Under the pieces are notes generated by a model that saw only the letters and a list, made by a program, of their open reading frames with translations, was not told the DNA's origin and searched no databases. Below are positions 1 to 5,050 of a DNA stretch of 5,050 nt, one piece after another. The position numbers were made by a program, and so were the translations under genes. The DNA lies in NCBI GenBank assembly GCA_946479805.1, contig CAMLHP010000151.1, forward strand, positions 1-5,050, written 5' to 3'. The stretch comes from an uncultured Gemmatimonadota bacterium (lineage in GTDB: Bacteria > Gemmatimonadota > Gemmatimonadetes > Gemmatimonadales > GWC2-71-9). Position 1 is the stretch's first letter. Every line of letters starts with the position of its first letter.

Positions 1-746
1 CCGGGGGCGGTGCTGTTCAACTCGCCGGCGGCCTCGATCGCGCGCGCAATGCCGAAGTCGGCCACCAGGGCATTGCGTCCGCTCAGGAGGATGTTGCCGG
101 GCTTGATGTCGCGATGAACTACGCCTCTGGCATGGGCATGCGCCAGCGCGTCCAGCAGGTCCCGCCAGATCCGCAGGGCATCCTGGATCGGCAAGGCGCC
201 TTCCGCAGCCAGCCGAGCCTGAAGTGACTCGCCCGCGACGAACGGCATGATGTAGTAGAGGAGCCGACCGCCGGCTTCAGCGCCGAGGAGCGGCACGATG
301 TGCGGATGCTGAAGTTGCGCTGCCAGCTGGATCTCGCGCCGGAAACGCTCGCCGCTCGTGGTCGCAGCCATATCCGGCGGCAGCACCTTGATCACGACGT
401 GGCGCTCGAGCCGGAGCTCCCGGGCCAGGAACACCCGGCTCAGCGATCCGCCGCCCAGCTCACGCTCGATCCGGTAGCGGCCCTCGAGAGCGGCCTCCAG
501 TTCCCCCGGCACGTCGGCACGTCTGCTCGCGACAATGGCCTCCGCAGCGGGTGCGATCACCTCGCCCGCCAGGCCGTCGAAAAACTCCCCGGCCGATTCG
601 TGGGCCTCCAGCAATGAACACAAGTCCCGGTACAGCTCCCCGTCGTCGCCGCAGGCGCGCTGCAGAAACGCCCCTCGCCCGGCCCTCGGCAATGCCACCG
701 CCTGGTCGAACAGCTCCGCCACTCGCTCGGCCCGTGACAATGACAT
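1..746 (-). CDS. Serine/threonine protein kinase, N-terminal part (runs off left edge)
   Basis: Hanks-type kinase that transfers phosphate from ATP to Ser/Thr of partner proteins. The 248 visible residues read without a stop from an ATG at 746. Residues 1-85 are a helical extension (AERVAELFDQAVALP, later SLLEAHESAGEFF) of the kind found before the kinase fold in sigma-linked kinases. The fold starts near residue 91 (YRIERELGGG). Visible key residues are the ATP-binding K120 in VVIK, the probable alpha-C glutamate E138 in RREIQ, the catalytic loop HRDIKPGN (211-218, with D213, K215 and N218) and DFG (230-232). The glycine loop is GGGSLSRV, with serine in place of the third glycine. The activation segment, C-lobe and any membrane segment or sensor domain lie outside the window, so location and trigger are unknown. 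The ribosome binding site is weak (GGGGA a few bases upstream). A same-strand sigma gene lies upstream beyond lipoprotein A. Kinase identity is very secure; the start is likely. Confidence 0.96.
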   Translation of the reverse strand, partial: MSLSRAERVAELFDQAVALPRAGRGAFLQRACGDDGELYRDLCSLLEAHESAGEFFDGLAGEVIAPAAEAIVASRRADVPGELEAALEGRYRIERELGGGSLSRVFLARELRLERHVVIKVLPPDMAATTSGERFRREIQLAAQLQHPHIVPLLGAEAGGRLLYYIMPFVAGESLQARLAAEGALPIQDALRIWRDLLDALAHAHARGVVHRDIKPGNILLSGRNALVADFGIARAIEAAGELNSTAP

Positions 747-800
747 CGATCCCCGATGGCCCCGAGTTGAGGGGTTTGGTGTGACTGGGATTGAAGGATA

Positions 801-824
801 CGACTCGACGCTATCGCCGAGTCG
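801..824. promoter_or_regulatory. Perfect 7-bp inverted repeat, candidate operator
   Basis: CGACTCG (801-807) and its exact reverse complement CGAGTCG (818-824) are separated by 10 bp, giving a centre-to-centre distance of 17 bp, close to two helical turns. The dyad lies in the kinase/lipoprotein A divergent region and straddles the weak -10-like TAGCGT (813-808) of a possible kinase promoter. There is no T-run, so it does not look like a terminator. It could be a binding site for a dimeric regulator or a chance palindrome in GC-rich DNA. Confidence 0.3.
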
Positions 825-836
825 GGCATTCCTCAA
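808..836 (-). promoter_or_regulatory. Weak candidate promoter for the kinase gene
   Basis: On the minus strand, TTGAGG (836-831) matches four of six -35 consensus bases. It is followed after 17 bp by TAGCGT (813-808), which matches only three of six -10 bases. Spacing and position, about 60 bp before the kinase ATG, are sensible. Such matches are common by chance, and the promoter consensus of this phylum is not well defined. Confidence 0.15.
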
Positions 837-870
837 GGCCTGGACGGCCCGACGAACCCCTGCGCTTTCT

Positions 871-875
871 GGAGG
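871..875 (+). promoter_or_regulatory. Ribosome binding site that decides the lipoprotein A start
   Basis: GGAGG stands 4 bp before the ATG at 880. The reading frame is open back to 535, deep inside the antisense kinase gene, but this site together with the signal peptide that follows directly marks 880 as the real start. Confidence 0.7.
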
Positions 876-879
876 CTTT

Positions 880-2334
880 ATGGGCTGGAGCAGCTTGCCG
901 TCGCTCTCAACCTGGGCGACGCGATGCCTCGCAATACTGGTGCTTGCGGCTTGCTCGTCCACCGAGCCTTCCACCCCGGAAGAGCCGGAAGAACCGCTGG
1001 CGGGACTTCGCCTGGAGGCGCTCTCCGAGACGAGGCTCACGGGAGTTGTGGGCACCCGCATCGCCGGCCTGCCGGTTGTGCGGCTGACGAACCAGGACGG
1101 TAGCCCCGCTCCCGGGCGCGAGGTCCGGTTCCTGGTGGCGGGTGGTGGTTCAATTGACATCGCGGTACAGCGGACGGACACAGCCGGCCTGGCATCGTCC
1201 GGAAACTGGACGCTGGGCACAAGGGCTCAGATCCAGACGCTCACCGCCCGCTCCGCCGGAGTGCCCGACCTGAAGTTCATCGCGACCGCTATGGCGGGAC
1301 AGCCGGCAGCGCTGGAGATAGTGATGGGAGACCAACAGTCGGGGCCCGCCGGAGCGACACTGATGGCCCCCTTGCGCGTGAAGCTTGCCGACCGCTACGG
1401 CAATCCGGTCCCTGACGTGCCAGTTACCTTCGCGGTGGTACTCGGTTCGGGCACGGTCGCCGCAGACGGGCCGAAGACCGACTCATCCGGATTCGCGAGT
1501 TCGACCTGGATCCTCGGTGGCGCCGGCGCCCAGCTGGTGCGCACGTCGGCCGCAGGCATGACGGTCCACTTTGGCGCGTTCGCGTGCGGTGACCCGTGCC
1601 GCGGGAGGGACTTCCTCTACACGAAGAACGGGGCGCTCTTCACTCAGATCAACGGTGTTACCACCCTGGTGGACAACCCGGTGTCGGAGCCGGCATGGTC
1701 CCCGGATGGACAGCGAATCGCCTTTACAGTCTGGGAATGGCTGGACGAGACTTCCCAGCTTTTCGTCATGAATGCGGACGGCTCGAACAGTGCCCTTCGC
1801 GCTAGCGACTTCTACAGTCCGTCGTGGTCGCCCGACGGCAGTCGGCTCGCAGTGACCGCGGCCGACGGGGTCTACGTGATCAGTGCGGAGGGGGACGGGA
1901 CGCCGCCGGTTCTGGTAGCCGGGGGCGCGTACGATCCTGCCTGGTCACCGGACGGGAGCAGGATCGCCTTCGTGGAGTGGCGTGAAGCCGGCATGCTCAG
2001 GGTCATGAACGCGGACGGTACTGAGGCCACAACACTCACGACCACTGCCCAGGGCGGGTTCGCGGATCCGACCTGGTCGCCGGATGGCCAGCGCCTCGCG
2101 TTCCAGAACTGTGACGACGTCACCTGCGTCATTTCCACCGTGACCTCAGACGGGTCCACAGTTGCACGACTGAGTCCGTTGGGCGTCCCGGCGTGGGGCC
2201 CGGCATGGTCACCGGACGGGAGTCGGGTTGCCTTCTCAACCGAGGCCGGAATTGTCTGGCTGCCGGCGGACGGCAGCCTTGCACAGCCGGTCGCCCTGGT
2301 TCCCGAAGGCTTCAGCTTCGCATGGCGGCCGTGA
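880..2334 (+). CDS. Lipoprotein A: two Ig-like domains and a PD40 beta-propeller
   Basis: Exported, probably outer-membrane-anchored lipoprotein of 484 aa with no enzymatic motif seen; a binding or structural role is inferred. The signal peptide has R15, a hydrophobic core (CLAILVLAA) and a lipobox ending LAAC, with lipidated C25. An acidic Pro/Glu linker (30-39) follows. Two Big_1-like Ig domains lie at about 42-136 and 140-235; the second has the DRYGNPVPDVPVTF signature, and both end in a GxxxSS...WxLG strand pair. The propeller covers about 243-484: an opening blade (FLYTKNGALF), five WSPDG-type blade starts at W273, W316, W355, W399 and W443, and a closing FAWRP, which predicts six blades with velcro closure. 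Unlike its paralogue it has two close cysteine pairs, C236/C240 and C411/C416. The gene sits between a sigma factor and a kinase on the other strand. TolB resembles only the propeller; with the Ig domains this is not TolB. Confidence 0.92.
   Translation: MGWSSLPSLSTWATRCLAILVLAACSSTEPSTPEEPEEPLAGLRLEALSETRLTGVVGTRIAGLPVVRLTNQDGSPAPGREVRFLVAGGGSIDIAVQRTDTAGLASSGNWTLGTRAQIQTLTARSAGVPDLKFIATAMAGQPAALEIVMGDQQSGPAGATLMAPLRVKLADRYGNPVPDVPVTFAVVLGSGTVAADGPKTDSSGFASSTWILGGAGAQLVRTSAAGMTVHFGAFACGDPCRGRDFLYTKNGALFTQINGVTTLVDNPVSEPAWSPDGQRIAFTVWEWLDETSQLFVMNADGSNSALRASDFYSPSWSPDGSRLAVTAADGVYVISAEGDGTPPVLVAGGAYDPAWSPDGSRIAFVEWREAGMLRVMNADGTEATTLTTTAQGGFADPTWSPDGQRLAFQNCDDVTCVISTVTSDGSTVARLSPLGVPAWGPAWSPDGSRVAFSTEAGIVWLPADGSLAQPVALVPEGFSFAWRP
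1696..2334 (+). repeat. PD40 blade repeats of lipoprotein A
   Basis: Five blade starts (WSPDGQRIAF, WSPDGSRLAV, WSPDGSRIAF, WSPDGQRLAF, WSPDGSRVAF) recur every 39-44 residues, with MNADG turns in two blades. At DNA level blades 3 and 5 share an exact 17-bp stretch (1942-1958 and 2206-2222). The final FAWRP supplies the last strand to the opening blade. Confidence 0.85.
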
Positions 2335-2339
2335 GCCGC
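2325..2339. terminator. Short GC hairpin at the convergent gene ends
   Basis: GCGGC (2325-2329) and GCCGC (2335-2339) form a perfect 5-bp stem with a 5-nt loop holding the TGA of lipoprotein A. It lies 15 bp from the stop of the converging sigma gene. There is no T-run on either side, so termination by this element is doubtful. Confidence 0.2.
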
Positions 2340-2354
2340 AGGCGCGCAATCGAG

Positions 2355-2948
2355 TCAGTCTCCGCCGGCCAGCGTGAGCTGCATCTCGCGGAGCAGCCAC
2401 GCCCGTGCGAAGGCCCAGTCTCGCTTGACACTGCGGGGTGACAAGCCAAGGGCGGCGGCGGTTTCCTCGACGTTCAGTCCGCCGAAGAATCGGCACTCGA
2501 CGACCTGGCACTGGCGCGGGGCAACGACGTCGAAGCGGCGCAGGGCTTCATCAAGGCCGGCCAGCCTGTCCGCCTGGTCCTCTGACAGCCCAAATGAGGC
2601 CTCCCCTGCGCGTTCGGCGTCCTCAAGCGCCAGGTGCGCGCGCCCGCCACCGCGCTTCTTGCGGCTCCGGTCGCGCGCATAGTTGCAGAGGATGTGACGC
2701 ATCGCCTTGGCGGCGATCCCGAGGAAGTGGGACCGGCTTTCGGTCGGCAGCTGACGCTGCCCGGCAAGCTTGAGATATGCCTCGTGGACCAATGCCGTAG
2801 TGGTGAGCGTGAGGTTGCCATCCCACCGCCGGCGCTGCCTGTGTGCCAGCCGGCTCAGTTCCTCGTAGACCAGCGGAAACAGGTCATCCAGGGCCTTCCG
2901 GTCACCGGCCGTGAGGGCCTCGACCAGGGCTGAATCGTCATTCGCCAC
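2355..2948 (-). CDS. ECF-like sigma factor (Sigma70_ECF / Sig-70_X6 type)
   Basis: RNA polymerase sigma subunit of 197 aa that redirects transcription to its own promoter set; cytoplasmic. Region 2 spans about 5-100 and holds ALVHEAYLKL (52-61) and HFLGIAAKAMRHILCNYARDR (74-94), then a basic KKRGGG, all hallmarks of the ECF-like family linked to Ser/Thr kinases. A linker (105-125) leads to region 4 (about 128-190) with the helix-turn-helix VEETAAALGLSPRSVKRDW (160-178). Length is normal and nothing is broken. At the position of the acidic DAED motif of ordinary ECF sigmas this protein has T49 T50 T51 A52. The start is the GTG at 2948, chosen because AGGAGGT stands just upstream; the frame stays open to 3356, but that part is antisense to lipoprotein B. 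No anti-sigma gene is visible. The kinase on the same strand is its likely partner, though lipoprotein A lies between them. Targets are unknown. Confidence 0.95.
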   Translation of the reverse strand: MANDDSALVEALTAGDRKALDDLFPLVYEELSRLAHRQRRRWDGNLTLTTTALVHEAYLKLAGQRQLPTESRSHFLGIAAKAMRHILCNYARDRSRKKRGGGRAHLALEDAERAGEASFGLSEDQADRLAGLDEALRRFDVVAPRQCQVVECRFFGGLNVEETAAALGLSPRSVKRDWAFARAWLLREMQLTLAGGD

Positions 2949-2955
2949 CCTCGCT

Positions 2956-2962
2956 ACCTCCT
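2956..2962 (-). promoter_or_regulatory. Consensus ribosome binding site of the sigma gene
   Basis: AGGAGGT on the minus strand is a full match to the anti-Shine-Dalgarno core, with the AGGAGG part 8 bp before the GTG at 2948. It is the strongest ribosome binding site in the window and fixes the non-ATG start. Confidence 0.8.
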
Positions 2963-3100
2963 CAATGGCCCCTGCACTGCGGCTTCGGTGTGTTCTGATG
3001 CAGAGGATGCTCAGGGGGACGCCGCAAATGCCAGTCGGCGCACCACCACTCCCGCTCCGGGGTCCTCCAGAATCTTCAGAATTGGGCCCAGATCCCGCTA

Positions 3101-3106
3101 GTGAGG
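3101..3106 (+). promoter_or_regulatory. Ribosome binding site of lipoprotein B
   Basis: GTGAGG lies 8 bp before the ATG at 3115. With the lipoprotein signal peptide that begins there, it argues against the upstream in-frame starts back to 2911. Confidence 0.5.
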
Positions 3107-3114
3107 CTCGGCGC

Positions 3115-4665
3115 ATGTACCCGTCAGTCGCTCGTTCCGCAAGCCTTGCCGCCGCCCTGGCCACGCTGCTTGGCGGTTGCGGCGACAGCACCGAACCCAA
3201 CCCAGAGGTGCGAGTCAGCGCCATCACCCCCACCTCGCTTGCCGGTACGGTAGGTGCGGCCGTCCAGCCCGCGCCAACCGTTCTCGTTACCGACGAGAAA
3301 AGCCAGCCACTGGCAGGAGTTACTGTCACGTTCAAGGTAGTGAGCGGAGGTGGCACGCTGAGCGGAGGCTATGCAACAACGGGTGTCGACGGCCAGGCTG
3401 CCCCTTCAACGTGGACGCTCGGGCCGACGCCAGGTGCCCAGACGCTCTCGGCGAGCGCGGGGTCAGAGGCAGACGTCGTGTTCACTGTGCTGGCAGCGGC
3501 GGGCGACGTCGCCCACATCACGACGTCGGCCGGCAACGACCAGCTGGCTGGAATTGGACAAGGGCTCGCCCAACCGCTCGTGGCACTGGCCACCGACGCG
3601 TTCGGAAATCCGGTGGCGGGCACCCCCGTCGTGTTCACTGTGACATCTGGCGGCGGCACGATCGACGGTGCTGCGGTCGTGACCGATTCCAACGGCGAGG
3701 CCACCGCGGGAGTGTGGACACTCGGATACGAGGAAGGAGTGCAGCAGGTAGCGGCCGTGGCGGACGGGTCGATGGGTGTCTTTCGCGCGTTTGCAGCCGC
3801 ACCGCCCGGGCAACTGAAGGGGCAGATCGCTTTCATCTCGTGGGCGGGCTTTTTCCTCGAGTTCGCCCTGATAAACGCGGATGGCAGTGGTTACGTCGGG
3901 CTCCCCACGCCCGGACTCGCCTACTGGCTGCAGTGGTCACCCGATGGCAGCCACATTGCCTTCGTGTCGGGCGATCCCGAGGCTGAGGACTACAACTCGC
4001 GGCTGGGTCTCATGACTGCTGACGGCGGCGAAATGTCGTGGTTGACCACTGGGCCGGACATCTGGGCCGCATGGTATCCCGACGGCACTTCCCTGACTGT
4101 TCCCGACGGCAACGGACTCGCATCGATCAGTGTCAGCGATGGTACGCGCACGCCGATCATCGGAGTAACTGGTGGCAATCATTCGTGGTCGCCGGATGGC
4201 CGGAGGCTCGCGATTGTGAACGTTGGCGAGACAAGTGGCGTGACGGACATATATCTCGCCAACGCAGATGGAAGCGGACTGGTCCGGCTGACCGACGGCT
4301 ACACCGGGCCGAGCCGGCCAGTCGAAACCTTCTCGAATCCCACCTGGGCGCCCGACGGAAGCATGATCGCGCTCGTCCACGGTGTTGTGATCGAGGGCCA
4401 GTCCACCGAACGCCAGCTTGCGGTCATGGCTGCGGACGGTGCCTTCATCAAGGACCTGGCCTCGACCGGCGTCTATCACAGCACAGAACGTCCCGCCTCG
4501 ATTGCCTGGTCGCCAGACGGACGCGGGATCGCCTACTCGTTCGTTGGCGATCCGGCCGGAGTGGGCGGGGGCTCCTCCGGCCGGTCGATCAAGTACGTGT
4601 CCCTCGATGGGAGCCTTCGGGCCACCCTGGTGTCTGACGCACAATCGCCGAGCTGGCGCCGCTGA
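3115..4665 (+). CDS. Lipoprotein B: two Ig-like domains and a PD40 beta-propeller
   Basis: Exported lipoprotein of 516 aa, paralogous to lipoprotein A with the same domain order. The signal peptide has R7, an alanine/leucine core and a lipobox ending LLGGC, lipidated at C22, followed by GDSTEP. C22 is the only cysteine. Two Big_1-like Ig domains lie at about 32-126 and 132-227; each shows a VTF/VVF...SGGGT strand and a STWTLG or GVWTLG strand, and the second has DAFGNPVAGTPVVF. The propeller (about 236-516) has an opening blade (GQIAFISWAG) and blade starts WSPDG at 274, WYPDG at 320, WSPDG at 358, WAPDG at 411 and WSPDG at 465, closing with SPSWRR: six blades. NADGSG turns occur twice. It is read divergently from the sigma gene and followed by a relic of a similar C-terminus. 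Binding at the cell surface, to glycan or protein, is inferred; no catalytic residues are recognised. The start is the ATG directly before the signal peptide. Confidence 0.92.
   Translation: MYPSVARSASLAAALATLLGGCGDSTEPNPEVRVSAITPTSLAGTVGAAVQPAPTVLVTDEKSQPLAGVTVTFKVVSGGGTLSGGYATTGVDGQAAPSTWTLGPTPGAQTLSASAGSEADVVFTVLAAAGDVAHITTSAGNDQLAGIGQGLAQPLVALATDAFGNPVAGTPVVFTVTSGGGTIDGAAVVTDSNGEATAGVWTLGYEEGVQQVAAVADGSMGVFRAFAAAPPGQLKGQIAFISWAGFFLEFALINADGSGYVGLPTPGLAYWLQWSPDGSHIAFVSGDPEAEDYNSRLGLMTADGGEMSWLTTGPDIWAAWYPDGTSLTVPDGNGLASISVSDGTRTPIIGVTGGNHSWSPDGRRLAIVNVGETSGVTDIYLANADGSGLVRLTDGYTGPSRPVETFSNPTWAPDGSMIALVHGVVIEGQSTERQLAVMAADGAFIKDLASTGVYHSTERPASIAWSPDGRGIAYSFVGDPAGVGGGSSGRSIKYVSLDGSLRATLVSDAQSPSWRR
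3934..4665 (+). repeat. PD40 blade repeats of lipoprotein B
   Basis: Five blade starts, W-x-PDG, occur at spacings of 46, 38, 53 and 54 residues, followed by the closing W514. Spacing is less regular than in lipoprotein A because of longer inter-strand loops, one of them glycine/serine rich (residues 482-489). Two blade starts deviate from WSPDG (WYPDG and WAPDG), a sign of greater divergence. Confidence 0.8.
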
Positions 4666-4681
4666 ACGCGCGCAGCGTTCA
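4663..4681 (+). terminator. Hairpin starting at the lipoprotein B stop codon
   Basis: TGAACGC (4663-4669, beginning with the stop TGA) pairs perfectly with GCGTTCA (4675-4681) around a 5-nt loop GCGCA. A 7-bp stem with a small loop directly at the gene end fits a terminator, but the following bases (AGGACCTTT) contain only three Ts. It could be a weak or T-less terminator, or a 3'-end-stabilising hairpin. Confidence 0.3.
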
Positions 4682-4841
4682 AGGACCTTTCGGAGACCGA
4701 CCTATGCGCATGTCACCCGACGGCCAGGCCATCGCGTTCGCGTCTGCCAGTACACCCGGTTCGATCGACTGGGTCAGCGTGGACGGTCTGCAGCGCGGCC
4801 GAATCATCGCCAACGGCGCCAGCCCCGCTTGGCGACCGTGA
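4672..4841 (+). pseudogene. Relic of a third propeller lipoprotein (last blade and closing strand)
   Basis: From the ATG at 4704 a 45-residue frame reads MRMSPDGQAIAFASAS, then SIDWVSVDG, and ends in SPAWRP before TGA at 4839-4841. This matches the last blade of lipoprotein B (WSPDGRGIAYSF, SIKYVSLDG, SPSWRR) and the WSPDGQRIAF / AWRP elements of A, with W replaced by M. Just upstream, in another frame (4672-4704), AAFKDLSETDL resembles GAFIKDLAST of lipoprotein B residues 442-451, which precedes its last blade. Most likely this is the frameshifted, internally deleted tail of a duplicated lipoprotein gene. One blade and no signal peptide cannot form a propeller. A GGAG stands 8 bp before the ATG, so a small translated peptide cannot be excluded. 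Homology of the 4704-4841 part is clear; the upstream part is tentative. Confidence 0.7.
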
Positions 4842-4938
4842 CGAGCGCCGGATCACCAAGTAGCGCGGCGCGTGCCCCGATGTGCCGCCCGGGTGTCGCT
4901 CCCCCTGACGACGCCCCACCCTCATCAGGAGAACCATC
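4842..4938. other. Intergenic stretch before the right-edge lipoprotein
   Basis: These 97 bp between the propeller relic and the next gene show no ORF, no clear hairpin with a T-run and no recognisable promoter. The only clear signal is the AGGAGA ribosome binding site at 4927-4932. Confidence 0.4.
4927..4932 (+). promoter_or_regulatory. Ribosome binding site of the right-edge gene
   Basis: AGGAGA ends 6 bp before the ATG at 4939, a good match at normal spacing that supports this start. Confidence 0.7.
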
Positions 4939-5050
4939 ATGCTGAAGTTCAGGACGCTGCTTGGAATGGCCCTGGTCGCAGGCGCGGCCTCCGCAATCGC
5001 ATGCAACGACGGTGTTGGCCCTGAGACGGCCGCAGGAGGCCGGGGCGCAA
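4939..5050 (+). CDS. Putative lipoprotein, N-terminus only (runs off right edge)
   Basis: The 37 visible codons encode a lipoprotein-type signal peptide: K3 and R5, a hydrophobic core (LLGMALVAGAASAIA), and a cysteine at position 22 in AIAC, followed by NDGVGPET and a glycine/alanine-rich start of the mature part. Alanine at -3 of the lipobox is less typical than leucine, but the overall form is good. The mature domain lies outside the window, so the function cannot be told. The start resembles those of lipoproteins A and B in type (a Cys followed by a small polar, Pro/Glu-containing segment), which makes another envelope protein likely, possibly of the same family. The ribosome binding site is good. 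The gene follows lipoprotein B and the relic on the same strand after 97 bp, so it may have its own promoter. Confidence 0.75.
   Translation, partial: MLKFRTLLGMALVAGAASAIACNDGVGPETAAGGRGA

Larger units (their letters stand above)
747..879. promoter_or_regulatory. Divergent intergenic region between kinase and lipoprotein A
   Basis: These 133 bp must hold the start signals of two divergently read genes: the kinase to the left and lipoprotein A to the right. I see no convincing sigma-70 promoter for the plus strand. On the minus strand a weak candidate exists (TTGAGG at 836-831, 17-bp spacer, TAGCGT at 813-808). The most ordered element is the dyad at 801-824. No RNA gene or small ORF with a plausible ribosome binding site was seen. 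Confidence 0.5.
2949..3114. promoter_or_regulatory. Divergent region between sigma factor and lipoprotein B
   Basis: These 166 bp hold the start signals for the sigma gene (leftward) and lipoprotein B (rightward). Only the two ribosome binding sites stand out. A short direct repeat CAGAAT recurs at 9-bp spacing (about 3067-3082), and a very weak plus-strand pair (TTCAGA, 18 bp, TAGTGA) lies just ahead of lipoprotein B. I see no convincing promoter, riboswitch or RNA gene. Confidence 0.4.

Noticed and set aside
535..879. N-terminal extension of lipoprotein A by 115 residues
   Set aside because: It lies largely antisense to the kinase coding region, is low-complexity Ser/Arg/Pro, and would bury the signal peptide; GGAGG and the lipoprotein signal peptide fix the start at 880.
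1696..2222. Regularly recurring WSPDG-coding DNA as a CRISPR or tandem DNA repeat
   Set aside because: The repeats are protein blades: unit length varies, similarity is mainly at amino-acid level, and the frame stays open throughout.
2374..2933. Plus-strand open frames across the sigma gene
   Set aside because: Antisense shadows of the sigma coding sequence, Arg/Ala/Pro-rich and without family features.
2911..3114. Extension of lipoprotein B by 68 residues
   Set aside because: It would overlap the sigma gene start and place the signal peptide internally; the ATG at 3115 has its own ribosome binding site.
2949..3356. Extension of the sigma factor by 136 residues on the minus strand
   Set aside because: It is antisense to the lipoprotein B N-terminus and has no sigma-like sequence; the AGGAGGT site before GTG 2948 and the normal family length support the short form.
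3937..4644. 235-codon minus-strand open frame inside lipoprotein B
   Set aside because: It is a mirror frame of a GC-rich coding sequence, with Arg/Gly/Pro-rich product and no recognisable domain; the plus frame has clear PD40 repeats.
4713..5006. 97-codon minus-strand open frame at the right end
   Set aside because: It runs antisense to both the propeller relic and the right-edge lipoprotein start, which has a good ribosome binding site and signal peptide; the product shows no recognisable features.

Overview
The window comes from a GC-rich, diderm bacterium, most likely a member of Gemmatimonadota. That is an inference from three things seen together: a kinase whose glycine loop reads GGGSLSRVF followed by a VVIKVLPP lysine strand, an ECF-like sigma factor with the ALVHEAYLKL / KAMRHIL signature, and repeated short lipoproteins that combine Big_1-like Ig domains with a PD40 (TolB-type) beta-propeller. 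Acidobacteriota is a weaker alternative.

Layout from left to right: (1) minus strand, 746 to the left edge: the N-terminal 248 residues of a serine/threonine protein kinase. (2) A 133-bp divergent intergenic region (747-879) containing a perfect 7-bp dyad. (3) Plus strand, 880-2334: lipoprotein A, 484 aa, two Ig-like domains and a six-bladed propeller. (4) Minus strand, 2948-2355: an ECF-like sigma factor, 197 aa, GTG start with a consensus ribosome binding site; it converges on lipoprotein A with only 20 bp between the stops. (5) A 166-bp divergent region (2949-3114). (6) Plus strand, 3115-4665: lipoprotein B, 516 aa, a paralogue of A. (7) 4672-4841: a relic of a third propeller C-terminus, carrying one blade and the closing strand, apparently frameshifted. 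(8) Plus strand from 4939 to the right edge: the first 37 codons of a further lipoprotein.

A working picture, which is inference: the sigma factor and the kinase form a signalling pair, probably separated by the later arrival of lipoprotein A. At the place in region 2.2 where ordinary ECF sigmas carry the acidic DAED motif, this sigma has TTTA, as expected of a factor that may be switched on by threonine phosphorylation rather than by release from an anti-sigma factor. The exported Ig-propeller lipoproteins around it are candidate targets or sensory partners at the cell envelope. The lipoprotein array itself (A, B, the relic, and possibly the right-edge gene) looks like a family growing by duplication and decay.
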